From positions 1 to 64,000 of the forward strand of contig NZ_BAFT02000037.1 in NCBI RefSeq assembly GCF_000308475.2: a stretch of DNA of 64,000 nucleotides, written 5' to 3'. The position numbers and the translations under genes were made by a program. Below the pieces are notes generated by a model. That model searched no databases. It was given only the letters and a program-made list of their open reading frames with translations, and had not been told where the DNA came from. Each line of letters starts with the position of its first letter. Position 1 is the first letter of the stretch. This document shows, in pieces, positions 34,206 to 46,200 of this stretch. The stretch comes from Nocardia brasiliensis NBRC 14402. Its GTDB lineage: Bacteria; Actinomycetota; Actinomycetes; Mycobacteriales; Mycobacteriaceae.

Positions 34206-35078
34206 ATGGCCACTGACACCGATTATCTCGGCGCATCACCGACCGCGATCCAGCATCACTACGACGCGGGAAACGACTTCTATCGGCTGTGGCTCGACCC
34301 GAGCATGACCTATTCGTGCGCGCTGTGGGCCGAGGGGGACGACACCCTCGAACGTGCTCAGCAACGCAAGCACGACTATCTCGCCACCCGAACCCGCGCC
34401 GCCGGCGCCGGACGGGTACTCGACGTCGGGTTCGGCTGGGGCGCCATGGTGCGGCGGCTGCTCGACACCCACGGTGTCGGACACGTCACCGGTCTGACCT
34501 TGAGCGCCGCTCAGCTGGCGGCCACGTCGGCGTGGGCGGATGAACGGTGCGATCTCCGGCTGGAGAACTGGACCGACCACCGGCCCGCACAGCCCTACGA
34601 CGCCATCGTCTCCATCGGCGCGATGGAGCATTTCGCGAATCTGGGCATGAGCCGGGAGCGCAAGATCGCGGCCTATCGGCAATTCTTCACCAGTTGCCGT
34701 GAATGGCTGCAGCCGGGCGGCAGGCTCGGGTTGCAAACCATTGTGCGCGGCCATGATTCGGCTGCGGACTGGGCGATCCAGCGGGAGATGATCCGGGTCA
34801 ATCGCTGGATCTTCCCGGAGTCGGAGGTGCCCTGGCTCGCGGAGGTGTGCGCGGCGAGCGAGGGGCTGCTGGAGGTGGTCTCGGTGCGCAATGACGCCGC
34901 CGACTACGCCCGTACCTGCCAGGTCTGGCTGGACCGGCTCTTGGCCGACCGGGCACGAGCCGTCGAATTGGTCGGCCCGGCGACCACCGAACGCTACGAA
35001 CGCTATCTGCGGGTCTCCATCGAGGTCTTCCGGCGCAAGCATGCCGGACTGGCCCGCATCGTCTTCGAACGCTGGTAG
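34206..35078 (+). CDS. Cyclopropane-fatty-acid-synthase-like SAM methyltransferase
   Basis: 290 residues from ATG 34206. The N-terminal AIQHHYDAGNDFYRLWLDPSMTYSCALW and the SAM site RVLDVGFGWGAMVRRLL are hallmarks of the CFA synthase/mycolic acid cyclopropane synthase family, and the length matches the mycobacterial members (about 290). IVSIGAMEHFANLG follows as expected. Such enzymes methylate or cyclopropanate a cis double bond of an acyl chain, or methylate natural products at C or N. With a desaturase in the same operon, alkene modification is a reasonable guess. Confidence 0.85.
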   Translation: MATDTDYLGASPTAIQHHYDAGNDFYRLWLDPSMTYSCALWAEGDDTLERAQQRKHDYLATRTRAAGAGRVLDVGFGWGAMVRRLLDTHGVGHVTGLTLSAAQLAATSAWADERCDLRLENWTDHRPAQPYDAIVSIGAMEHFANLGMSRERKIAAYRQFFTSCREWLQPGGRLGLQTIVRGHDSAADWAIQREMIRVNRWIFPESEVPWLAEVCAASEGLLEVVSVRNDAADYARTCQVWLDRLLADRARAVELVGPATTERYERYLRVSIEVFRRKHAGLARIVFERW

Positions 35079-35098
35079 CTCGAGAAGGATTGCGACAC

Positions 35099-36097
35099 AT
35101 GCCCACTGGAATTGTTGATTTCGGCAGCTACCTGCCCGGCCCGCCGGTTCCCGCGACGTTCTTCTTCACCGAGGAGGAGCTGGCCGCGCCGCTGGCGAAC
35201 AACCCCATGTTCAAGGCGCCGGCCACCCGGCATCACGTCGGCGACGAGCGCGCCGCGGAGATGATCGCCGCCGCGGCGCGGCCGATGTTCGAGCGCCTCG
35301 GGCTCGAACCGTCCGGCAACATCGATATTCTCCTCACGAATGTGATGCTGCCGGACCATCCGATCACCGGATCCGGCGCGGAAGCGGCCGCACTGCTCGG
35401 GTGCGCACCACGCTGGGTCATCGATCTGCACAACGGCGGCTGTGCGTCGTTCGGCTACATGATGCGGCTCGCGGACGCGATGATCGCGAGCGGCGTGGCC
35501 CGCACCGCCCTGCTGTGCAACGTGCAGAACGGTGCGGGACAGTTTTTTTCGCAACCCGGCGTGCGTAAGAGCCCGTTCGCGGCGGTGGCGGGCGACGGCT
35601 GCGGGGTCACCTACGTCAGCGCGCAGGGCGCCGCCCCGCTGCTGGGCACCAGCGTGATCCACTCGCCCGAGTACGCCACCGACCTCGGCCTGTCGGGCGG
35701 GCGGAAGTACTGGGAGCCGGGTACCGAGGAGCTGATGGTGAGCTTCCCGCACGAGAAGCTCGGCGACATCATCCAGCGTGGCAACCGCTTGGTGCCCGAA
35801 GCCGTCACCGATGTCTGCAAGCAGCTGGGTGTCTCGACCGAGGACATCGACGTGCTGGTGACCAACCAACCGAACAAACTCTTCCTGCAGACCTGGCGGC
35901 AAACGCTCGGGGTGCCTGCGGAGCGCCACTTCGACTCCTACGACGAATTCGGGAACCTGTACACCGCCGGAGTACCGGTGACGTTCGAACGTGCCCTGCG
36001 GGCCGGCGCGGTCGCCGACGGCGATCTCGTCGTCTTCGCCGGATTCGCGCACGCGGGGGATATGGCGTCCGCGGTGGCTGCCCGATGGCACGGATGA
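35099..36097 (+). CDS. Ketosynthase-III-like protein with altered catalytic triad
   Basis: 332 residues from ATG 35099 (GAAGGA upstream; a TTG at 35090 is unlikely). The fold is FabH-like: DLHNGGCASFGYMMRLADAM places the active Cys near residue 117. The HQAN motif of KASIII reads TNQPNKLFLQTW, so the catalytic His is Asn; the second Asn is retained in EFGNLYTAGVPV. Related KS-like acyltransferases in natural-product clusters (CerJ/ChlB3 type) keep Cys-His-Asp, so this triad is unusual. It may transfer an acyl chain between carriers without decarboxylative condensation. It sits between the methyltransferase and an oxidase. Confidence 0.82.
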   Translation: MPTGIVDFGSYLPGPPVPATFFFTEEELAAPLANNPMFKAPATRHHVGDERAAEMIAAAARPMFERLGLEPSGNIDILLTNVMLPDHPITGSGAEAAALLGCAPRWVIDLHNGGCASFGYMMRLADAMIASGVARTALLCNVQNGAGQFFSQPGVRKSPFAAVAGDGCGVTYVSAQGAAPLLGTSVIHSPEYATDLGLSGGRKYWEPGTEELMVSFPHEKLGDIIQRGNRLVPEAVTDVCKQLGVSTEDIDVLVTNQPNKLFLQTWRQTLGVPAERHFDSYDEFGNLYTAGVPVTFERALRAGAVADGDLVVFAGFAHAGDMASAVAARWHG

Positions 36098-36152
36098 CCC
36101 CGAAACCGCCTGCCGTGCACGACACGTCTTGCCCCGACCGCGAGAGGTTCCG

Positions 36153-37535
36153 ATGACCGACATCGCACCGGCCCCGGCCGCACTATCCGGCTCGGCCCCT
36201 GTGAAACACGAAATATATTGGCGCGAGACAGAACCGGTTGTTCCCGGTCCGCCGCTGCGGGGCGAGGTCTCCTGCGATGTGTGCATCATCGGCGGCGGGT
36301 ACACCGGCTTGTGGACCGCGCACTTTCTCAAACAAGCCGATCCCGGCATCTCCATCCATATCCTCGAAGCCGACTACGCGGGCGCGGGCGCGTCGGGGCA
36401 CAACGACGGCTTCGTCACGCCGACCATCGGGCACAGCCTCGGCGCGCTGATCCATCGGTTCGGTGCGGAACGCTCGAAGCTGGCCTACGCCGCGGTGGGC
36501 AAATCGATGCTCGAGCTGGGCCGTTTCTGCACGAGATACGGGGTGGACGCGGAGCTGGAGCCCGCCGGTTACTACCAGGTCGCCGCCGACGACGACCAGA
36601 TCCGCCTGCTGGAACGCGATATCGAGTTGGCCGCGCTACTCGGTGCGAAATCCGGGCTCGATCTGCTGGACCGCGCTGCGGCACGCGCGAAGATCGATTC
36701 CCCGGCCATCCGGGCCGCCTTCAAAGTCGGTGGGGCGCTGGTGAATCCGCACCGGCTCGCGCGTGGCCTGTGCCGGGTCGTCACCGCGGCCGGGGTCCAG
36801 GTACACGAGCGGACCCGAGCACTGCGGGTAGAACCAGCTCCGGGGGGATATCAGGTGACCACCGCGCAGGGGCGGGTGACGGCGAGCCGGGTGTTGTACG
36901 CCACCAACGCCTATCAGCATCAGTTCGCCGAGTTCCGGCGCAAAGTGGTGCCGGTGTGGAGTTATGCGGCGGTGACGCAACCGCTGACGGACGCACAGTT
37001 GCGGCAGGTGCGCTGGCCGGACCGCGAAGGGTTCGTCGAGGCGGGCAACTTCATCGTATTCGGCAGGCTCACCGCGCAGAACCGGCTGCTGTTCGGGGGA
37101 GGTCGCGCCGACTATCACTTCCGGCGCGATATGGACGAGCCCCGCCACATCGACAGCCCGCGGGCGACCGCGGCACTGCGCGCGGTGCTCGCACGGTATT
37201 TCCCGATGTGGCGCGATATTCCGTTCAGTCACACCTACGGCGGCTGCGTGGCGATCACCCGGGAGGTGGTACCGCACGTCGGCGCTTTCGGTGACGGCCG
37301 GTTCTACGCGCACGGCTACTGCGGCAACGGCATCGCGCTCACACACACCGCGGGCAAAGCGTTGCGCGACCTCATCCTCGACCGTGACACCTCGTACAGC
37401 AATCTGCTTTTCGTGCGGGGCAAAGAGAAGTCGTTTCCGCCGGAACCGCTGTCGTTCCTCGGCGCCAAGGCGGTGTCCGCGGTGCTCGCCGCACAGGACC
37501 GCCATCCGAAGCTCATTCGTGGCCAGTTCGTCTGA
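36153..37535 (+). CDS. FAD-dependent amine oxidase-like (DAO / PuuB-type) enzyme
   Basis: 460 residues from ATG 36153 behind AGAGG. The FAD-binding site SCDVCIIGGGYTGLWTAHFL (about 41-60) and GAGASGHNDGFVTPTIG match the DAO-fold family that contains gamma-glutamylputrescine oxidase. Further motifs are VLYATNAYQHQ and the C-terminal YAHGYCGNGIALTHTAGKAL, which binds the FAD ribityl chain. It oxidises a C-N bond of an amine or amino acid to an imine. This implies a nitrogen-bearing intermediate in an otherwise lipid/polyketide pathway, or production of an aldehyde starter. Confidence 0.85.
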   Translation: MTDIAPAPAALSGSAPVKHEIYWRETEPVVPGPPLRGEVSCDVCIIGGGYTGLWTAHFLKQADPGISIHILEADYAGAGASGHNDGFVTPTIGHSLGALIHRFGAERSKLAYAAVGKSMLELGRFCTRYGVDAELEPAGYYQVAADDDQIRLLERDIELAALLGAKSGLDLLDRAAARAKIDSPAIRAAFKVGGALVNPHRLARGLCRVVTAAGVQVHERTRALRVEPAPGGYQVTTAQGRVTASRVLYATNAYQHQFAEFRRKVVPVWSYAAVTQPLTDAQLRQVRWPDREGFVEAGNFIVFGRLTAQNRLLFGGGRADYHFRRDMDEPRHIDSPRATAALRAVLARYFPMWRDIPFSHTYGGCVAITREVVPHVGAFGDGRFYAHGYCGNGIALTHTAGKALRDLILDRDTSYSNLLFVRGKEKSFPPEPLSFLGAKAVSAVLAAQDRHPKLIRGQFV

Positions 37536-37571
37536 ATCCGGGCAACGAGACGTCATCGAAAGAAGATCCCC

Positions 37572-40500
37572 ATGACCGATACGACGGACGACTCGGGTTC
37601 GGCTTTCGCGCACCGTGTTTCGCGCGCCGAGCCCGGCCGGCGATACGGGCTCTGCCTCGATCTGGTGCTCACCGAGACTGCGGCACTGCTCGGCTGCGCA
37701 CCGAACGAGGTGGTGCCGGATCGGGCCTACCTGGACTACGGATACAACTCGCTGGCCGGTCTGGCCTTGACCGAACAGCTGTCCAGAGCGGTCGGCCTCG
37801 AGTTGCCGCTCACGATGCTGTTCGACCGGCCGAATCCGGCGGCGGTGGCCGAGTACCTGCTCGACCGGATCGCGCCGAGTGTGCCAAAATCCCTCGAATC
37901 TACTGTGGTAGAACAGCTTCCGGAACAAGCGGACAATTCTGACGAGGATATCGCGGTGGTGGGCATGGCCTGCCGCTATCCGGGTGGGGTGACCTCGCCG
38001 GAGCAGTTATGGGCGCTCGTCGCCGAGGGGCGCGATGCCATCGGTGATTTCCCGGACGACCGCGGCTGGGACCTCTCGCGGCTGTACCACCCCGATCCGG
38101 CCAATCTCGGCACCAGCTACACCAGGCACGGCGGATTCCTGTCCGGAGCAGCCGAATTCGATCCGCAATTCTTCGGGATCAGCCCGCACGACGCGGTGGC
38201 GATGGATCCGCAGCACCGGTTGCCGCTCGAGGGCGCCTGGGAACTCTTCGAGCATGCGGGCATCGATCCGACGAGTCTGCGCGGCAGCGCGACGGGAGTG
38301 TTTCTCGGGGTCTGCAGCGGTGACTACTGCTACCTGACTCGGGAACCGGCGGCCGGCCTCGAGGGCAGGTGGGGCCTCGGGATGATGGACAGTCTCGCGT
38401 CGGGCCGGGTGGCGTACGCCTTCGGGTTCCTCGGTCCGGCCATGAGCATCGATACCGCCTGCTCCTCCTCGCTGGTGGCGGTACATCTGGCCGTGCAGTC
38501 GCTGCGCCGTGGCGAGAGCGCTCTCGCGGTCGTCGGCGGGGTCACGGTGATGTCCACTCCCGCAGTGCATGTGGAGTTCAGCAGGCAGCGTGCGCTCGCA
38601 CCGGACGGACGGTGCAAGTCCTTCGCCGATGGCGCGGACGGCACCGGATTCTCCGAGGGCATGGGTCTGCTGCTGCTGGAACGGCTCGGCGACGCACGAC
38701 GCAACGGCCATCACGTGCATGCGATCCTGCGTGGCTCCGCGGTGAATTCCGACGGTGCGAGCAACGGCCTGACCGCCCCCAACGGCCCGTCGCAAGAACG
38801 GGTGATCCGTGCCGCGCTGGCCGACGGCGGACTCGCGCCCGCCGACGTCGACGCCGTCGAAGGTCATGGCACCGGCACCGTACTCGGCGATCCGATCGAG
38901 GTGAACGCACTGCTCGCCACCTACGGTCGCTCGCGATCGGCCGACCACCCGCTGTGGCTGGGCTCCCTCAAGTCCAATATCGGTCACACCTCGGCCGCCG
39001 CGGGCGTCGGCGGGCTGATCAAGACCATCATGGCGTTGCGGCACAACACACTTCCGCGCACTCTGCACGTCGACGCGCCCTCCCGGAAGGTGGACTGGGC
39101 AAGCGGGGCGGTCTCGCTGCTGACCGCCGCGGTGCCGTGGTCACCGGATCGGTCCGGCAGGCGGCGCCGCGCCGCGGTGTCGGCCTTCGGTATCAGCGGC
39201 ACGAACGCGCATGTCATCGTCGAAGAGCCGCCGGCGCAACCGGTTTTCCGTGCCGCCGCGTCCCCGGTCCGAGACGCCGACGGTGTGGGTGCTCTCTGCG
39301 CGCACCCCACGAGCGCTCGCGCAGCAGGCCGATCGGCTGGGCGCCTGGCTCGACGGGCATCCGGGCCAGGACCCCGCCGAGCTCGCGAGCGCGCTCGCCG
39401 AGACCCGAGCACATCTGGAGCACCGCGCGGCCCTCATCGGGACCGGGAGCGCCGAATTGCGCACCGCCCTCGGCTCCTTGGCCACCGGTGCCGTGAGCGG
39501 TTCGGTGATCACGGGACGTATCCGGCTGGATCGTAGATCCACCCTGGCGGTGATGTTTCCCGGGCAGGGCGCCCAGTACCTCGGCATGGGCACCGAATTG
39601 GCCGCGCTGTACCCGGTTTTCGCGAGGGCGTATCAAGACGTGCACACCGAACTCGATCGGCACGTGGATCGGCCGCTCGACCGGATCATCGCGGGCACGG
39701 ATGAACCGGGTCTGCTCGATCAGACCGGTTACACCCAGGCGGCGCTGTTCGCTGTCGAGGTCGCGCTGTACCGGCTCCTCGAATCCTTCGGGGTGCGACC
39801 GGCTTACCTGATCGGGCATTCGGTCGGTGAGTTCGCGGCCGCACATGTCTGCGGCGTGCTGGATCTGCCGGACGCCTGTCTGCTCGTGGCGTCGCGCGCC
39901 CGGCTCATGCAGGCGCTGCCCGCGGGCGGGGCGATGATCGCCGTGGAAGCCACCGAGGCCGAGATCCGCGCCGATCTTCGCGCCGCGGGGACCGATGTGG
40001 CCGTCGCGGCGGTGAACGGGCCTGCGGCGGTAGTGCTTTCCGGCTCGAACGAGGAGACCGTCGCGATCGCCGAGCGGTGGGCGGCGGCCGGGCGGCGGAC
40101 CAAGCGCCTCACCGTCAGTCACGCCTTCCACTCGCCGCTCATGACCCCGATGCTGGCCGAATTCGCCGATATCGCCGAGCGGGTCACTGTCGGCAAACCG
40201 CGGATACCTGTCGTTTCGAACCTGACCGGTGCGCCCGCCGACGATTTCGGCACCGCCGAGTACTGGGTCCGGCATGTCCGGGATACCGTGCGGTTCGGTG
40301 CCGGGCTCGCCTGGCTCACCGCCGCGGGGGTCGACACTTTCTTGGAATCCGGTCCCGGCGGCCAGCTCTCGGTGCTCGCCAAAGGAAATCTCGCCCACTC
40401 CGGGCAGGACGCGGTGATCGTCCCGACGATGCGACCGCGCCGGTCCGAGAGCCGCACCCTGCTCACGGCGTTGGCCACGGCCTATGTCGGCGGTGCGCCG

Positions 40501-43212
40501 GTGACGTGGTCCCCGGGCCCACCGGCGAGCACGCGGCGGCTCGAACTGCCCACGTATCCGTTCGAACGGCAGCGTTACTGGGTCGAGCGTGCACCGTCGG
40601 TGCCTGCGGGCGGTGACTGCGGCCTCGTCCCCGATCGGCATCCGCTGTTCGCCGCGGCGCTGGAGCTGGCCGAGGGGACCGGCTCGCTGTTCGTCGGCAG
40701 CTGGACGGCGAGTACCCAGCCTTGGCTTCGTGATCACACGGTCTTCGGCGCCATCGTGGTCGCCGGCGCCGCGATCGTCGAGATCGCGACGCATCTCGGA
40801 AGCCGCTCGGGCACTCCGGCACTGACCGAACTGACCTTGCTGGCGCCGCTCGTGGTGCCGACCGATCGGCCGGTAGCGGTGCAGGTCCGGCTCGCGCCGC
40901 TCGGTGCCGGCAAGCAGTCGTTCACACTGCACGCCGACCTGGGTGCCGGTTGGACCCGGCATGCCACGGCCACGTTGAGTGCCGATGGCACTGTCGCGCA
41001 ACCACTGTCGGCCACGCCACCGCCGGGAGCCGTCGCACTGGACATCGATGAGCTGTATCCGGAACTCGCCCGGCGCGGCCTCGGATACGGACCGGAATTC
41101 CAGCGTCTGCGGGCGGCATGGCGGCACGAGGACAGCCTCTACGCGCGGATCGACCCCGCGCCCACCGGGGCGGAGCCGGGCGAATTCCTCGTGCACCCAG
41201 GGACGCTCGACGCCGCCCTGCACGCCGCGTTGCTGGAACGTCCTGATGAAGACGGCACGGTATGGCTGCCGTTCCTCTGGTCGGGGGTCCGCATCCACCC
41301 GACGCGGCGATCCGGGTCCGCGTTGCTGGTCCGGTTGACCGCGGCGGGGCCGGATTCGGTGCGGATGACCGCGGTCGACGAAGCCGGTGCCGTGGTCGTG
41401 TCGGTCGAATCGGTGCTGGCACGCAAGGTTTCGCTGGCACAGCTCGCCGCGGCGCAGACCGTTGCGACGGATTCGCTGTTCCGTTGCGAATGGCAGGTCG
41501 CCGACCTGATCGCGGAGGCGTCGGATCCGGTGGCGGTCGCGGCGGTGGGCACGGCGCAGGTCACCGATGCGCGTCGGTATGCGGACCTGCCGGCGCTGAT
41601 CTCGGATATCGAATCCGGCGGGGCGGTACCGGAACTGATCGTCGTCGACCCCGCCGCGAACATCTCGGCATCGATCGCCGACGCCGACGTGCCGACCGCG
41701 GCCACGACGGTCGCGCACCAGGCGTTGCGCCTGGTCCAAGAGTGGCTGTCGGACAGTCGATGGGCCGGAGCCCGGTTGCTGTTCTGCACCCGCGGCGCGG
41801 TGTCCGCGCGGTCCTCGGATGTGCTGGATCCCCGGGTAGCCCCCGTGTGGGGACTGGTCCGTAGCGCCCAGACCGAGCATCCGGATCGGTTCCTGCTCGC
41901 CGATGTCGAGACATCGATCGATGCCGGCACGCTCGGCTGTGTGGTGCGTGCAGGCATTCCCCAGCTGGCGGTGCGGGACGGGCAGGTGCTCGTGCCACGG
42001 TTGCGGCCGATGCGCGCGCCGGCCGGCGGCGCGCCCTGGTCCGAGCTCGACGGCTCGGTGTTGATCACCGGCGGTACCGGCGGACTCGGCGCGCTCGTCG
42101 CCGAACACCTGGTGGCCGAGCACGGTGTGCGACGGCTGATTCTGGTCGGCCGGCGCGGTGCGCAGGCCGCCGGAGCGCCGGAACTCGTTGCCCGGCTGCG
42201 GGAATCGGGCGCCGAGGTCGAGCTCGCCGCCTGTGATGTCGCCGATCGCGCCGAGCTCGCATCGCTGCTCACCCGGATCCGCGCCGGGCATCGGCTGCGC
42301 GCGATCGTGCACGCGGCCGGCGTCCTCGACGACGGCATGATCGAGGCGTTGACCGCCGAGCGCTTGGACCGCGTGCTGCGCCCGAAGGCGGCGGCCTGGC
42401 ATCTGCACGAATTGACGGCGGACCTCGACCTCGTCGCGTTCGTCCTGTTCTCGTCGGCGGCGGGCGTGCTCGGCGCACCGGGCCAAGCGAACTACGCTGC
42501 CGCCAACGCCTTTCTGGACGGATTGGCCTGCTGGCGGCGGGCGCAGGGCCTCGCCGCGGTGTCGATGGCCTGGGGCATGTGGGCGCAGCCGAGTGCGATG
42601 ACCAGTGAGCTGACCGCGGCCGACAAGGCGCGCCTGGCCCGGGCCGGGTTCCTGCCACTGGAGCGGCGAGCGGGACTGCGATTGTTCGACGCGACAGCCG
42701 CCTGCACTGAGCCGTCCGTCATCCCGTTGGCGCTCGATCCGGTCGCGCTGCGCGCCTCGGGAATCCCGCTCTCGCCGGTACTCGCGGATCTGGCTCCCGC
42801 CGCCGCTCCTACTGCGGTGTCGGGGACGTTCGGCGCGCAGTTGGCGCAATTGCGGGGCAGCGAAAGGGAATCGGAGCTGCTGCGGCTGGTCTGCGTGGAG
42901 GTCGCGAGTGTCTTGCGCTATCCGTCCGGCGACGCGGTCGATCCGCAGCGAGCCTTCTCCGATCTCGGCTTCGACTCGCTGGGTGCGGTGGAACTGCGTA
43001 ACCGGCTGAGTTTCGAAACCGGCCTGGTGATACCGACCACCGTGATCTTCGATCATCCCTCGCCCGCCGCGATCGCGGACTACCTGCACGACGCGATGTT
43101 CGGCTCGACAGGCGCACCAACGGAATTCGCGGCCGAACAGAGCGCGGCCGGGGCGGAACTGGACGAGATGGACGCAGAGTCGCTCATCCGGCTGGCGCTG
43201 TCCGAAGACTGA
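37572..43212 (+). CDS. Type I polyketide synthase 1: ACP-KS-AT-DH-KR-ACP, with apparent frameshift
   Basis: The domains are an N-terminal ACP (site YGYNSLAGL), KS (37947-39220; Cys in DTACSSSL, His in EGHGTGT and SNIGHT), AT (39540-40430; GHSVGE, HAFH, malonyl-type), DH (40620-41430; [10 protein letters not shown] where Ala replaces the usual Pro, and DAALH), KR (42055-42600; HAAGVLDD, B-type, catalytic Tyr in NYAAAN) and a C-terminal ACP ([11 protein letters not shown]). It ends in a docking helix ([15 protein letters not shown]). The frame changes between KS and AT. Dropping one C in 39262-39265 restores one protein of about 1880 residues reading [16 protein letters not shown]. The N-terminal ACP may receive the FAAL-derived starter. 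Product after one round: an alpha,beta-unsaturated chain. Confidence 0.88.
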
Positions 43213-43232
43213 TTCGACAGGGGTTGTCCACC

Positions 43233-46200
43233 ATGGCCGTCGACGGCGATGAGCTGGTGCGTGCACTGCGCACGACGATGAAGGAAAACGTGCGGCTGCG
43301 CGCGGAGGCAGAACAGCGCCGCGAGCCGATCGCGGTCGTCGGCATGGCATGCCGGTATCCAGGTGGTGCCAGTTCGCCGGAGCAGTTGTGGGAGCTGGTC
43401 GCCGCGGGCCGCGACGCGATCGGGGACTTTCCCGATGATCGCGGCTGGGACCTGGCACGGCTCTATGACCCCGACCCTGATCACAAGGGCACCTCGTATG
43501 TCCGTTCCGGCGGATTCATCGCGGGCGCAGCCGATTTCGACCCGCGGTTCTTCGCGTTGAGCCCACGGGAAGCGATCGCGCTGGATCCGCAGCAGCGGTT
43601 GCTGCTGGAGGGGACCTGGGAGTTGCTGGAACACGCGGGTCTCGACCCCGCTGCCCTGCGCGGCAGCCGGACCGGTGTGTTCGCCGCGACGATGTATCAG
43701 GACTACACCTGGCTCTCCGCCCAGCACGCGGACGCCCTCAACGGACGTTGGGGACTCGGCATGATGGGCAGCGTCCTGTCGGGTCGCGTGGCGTATACCT
43801 TCGGCTTCAACGGGCCCGCGCTCACGGTGGATACGGCTTGTTCCTCGTCACTGGTGGCGACGCACTTGGCGATGCAGTCGCTGCGGCGCGGCGAAAGCGA
43901 TCTCGCGGTCGCGGGCGGTGCGACCGTGATGGCCACCCCGTCGGTGATTCTCGAATTCAGCAGGCAACGCGCACTCGCACCGGACGGCCGGTGTAAATCC
44001 TTCGCGGACAACGCCGATGGCACCGGCTGGTCGGAGGGCATGGGTTTGCTGCTGTTGGAACGGCTCGGTGACGCGCAGCGCAACGGCCATCACATTCATG
44101 CCGTGCTCCGTGGATCGGCCGTGAACTCCGACGGCGCCAGCAACGGTCTGACCGCGCCGAGCGGTCCCGCCCAGGAGCGCGTGATCCGCGCCGCACTCGC
44201 CGATGCCGGCCTGGGTCCGGCCGAGGTCGACGCGGTGGAGGCGCACGGCACCGGCACCACGCTCGGCGATCCGATCGAAGCGAACGCGCTGCTCGCGACC
44301 TACGGGCGCGACCACCACGCGGATCGTCCGCTGTGGCTCGGTTCGTTGAAGTCGAACATCGGTCACACCCAGGCGGCGGCGGGGGTGGGCGGACTGCTCA
44401 AGATGATCATGGCCCTGCGGCATGACACGCTGCCGCGGACGCTGCACGCGGAAGTGCCGTCCAGCCGGGTGGATTGGGGCGACGGAGCCGTCTCACTGCT
44501 GCGCAGTCACCGGCCGTGGCGTCGAGACGTCGCCGGTGCACCGCGCCGCGCCGGGGTCTCCGCGTTCGGCGCCAGTGGTACCAACGCCCACGTCATCGTG
44601 GAAGAGCCGCCCGTCACGCCGGCAGTGGAAGACGTTGCCGCGCAGCCGGATCCCACGTCGCCGACGGTGTGGCTGTTGTCGGCGCGGACCGCAGCGGCGC
44701 TCACAGCACGAGCAGCGCAGCTCGGCGCCTGGCTCGACGCCCATCCCGCGCACCGGCCCGTCGACCTCGCCCACAGTTTGGCCACCACCCGGGCGCATCT
44801 CGAATACCGCGCCGCCATCGTCGGTACCGGCGTGGCCGAATTACGCTCGGCCCTGCGGGTACTCGCGGAACAAGCCGCACCGAAGCGGATGACGTACCGC
44901 GATCGCATCGCCCGCGGTACCGGGACGAAGGGAGGCCATCGGGTCGCCTACGTCGTCGGGTCCGACCGTGCCGAGTGGCCTCGCGCTGTGGTGGACCTTC
45001 TCAGAGCCGCACCGGTTTTCGCCGAGCGGTTCCGGGCCTGTGCCGATGCACTGCTCCGCAACGGCGGCGCAGACCTGCGCGCGGTGGTGACCGGGGCGAC
45101 AGGTGCGCCACCGGCCGACCGGGACGACGTCGCACGGCAGGGATTGTTCGCGCTCGCCGTGGCATCCGCGGCGGTCTGGCAGGAGTATCTGCCGGCGTCG
45201 GTACCTGTGATAGACGACAACGTCTGTCCCGCGGCCGGCCGATTCCTCTCGGGCACTGTCACGCTGGAACAGGCTGCGCGGGAAGTCGTCTCGAACATGT
45301 CGCAGCCGCCGAGCCGACGCCTCGCCGAACTGGTGATGGCCGGTTATCGCACCTTCATCGAACTCGGTCCCCGAGCGGATGGACCAAGCGGCATCGCCGA
45401 GCAGGTCGCCGAAACGGACAGTGCGAGAAGGGCAGTCGTGCTGGCGGGCTTGGCGCCGTTCGACCGCGCCGGCACCTACGACATCGCCGGCGCCGTTGCC
45501 ACGGCCTACGCCTGCGGCGCCACTGTCGACTGGTCCCGCCTGGTCCCGCCCGGTCGCCGGATCGACTTGCCCACCTATCCTTTTCAACGCAGCCGATTCT
45601 GGCTGGAACCGGTTGCCGAAACCCCGCCGCCGCCCCCGCAGGCCCCCGCCGCGAGCGGTCATACGCTCACGGCGCTCCTGCGCCGGGCCGATGCGGCGGG
45701 CGATCTCCTCGGCGGAGTCGAGATGCTCGTCGCGGCCTCGCGCTATCGGCACAGTTTCGATTCGGCGACGCGCGGCGCGCATCCGGGATCGGCCATGCTG
45801 CTGTCCGAGGGAGCCAGCCCCGTCGTGGTCTGTATCCCGTCCTTTCTGGCGGGCTCGGGCCCGCACCAATTCATCCGGCTGACCACCGAGTTCACGACTC
45901 GGCCGCGTGCTTTCGCATTGCGGCTACCGGGCTTCGGCAGTGCCACCGCGCAGCCGGACTCCTGGCAGGCGGCACTCGACTCCCTCGCCGACACCATCGC
46001 GACGGCGTGTGGCGACCTGCCGTTCGTACTGGTCGGCCATTCGATCGGTGGGGTTCTCGCGCACGCGTTGACCGACCACCTCGACCGCGCGGGCCGTCCG
46101 CCGTCCGGCCTCGTGCTGGTTGACACCTTCGACCCCGCTCCCGGGCACCGGCAGGAGACTTTCCGCTGGGCGATGCGGCACATCATGAGCCTCGACCCGG

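Noticed and set aside
39214..43458. A 1414-codon open frame antisense to PKS 1
   Set aside because: It mirrors the PKS coding frame, has Arg/Gly/His-rich composition without any domain, and arises from GC-rich third positions; the sense strand has a complete PKS.
30906..44843. TTA codons in the FAAL (30906), PKS 1 (38007) and PKS 2 (44841) as a bldA-type switch
   Set aside because: TTA also occurs in ordinary genes of the window (several in the aldehyde dehydrogenase, one in the MFS gene), so there is no enrichment in the cluster.
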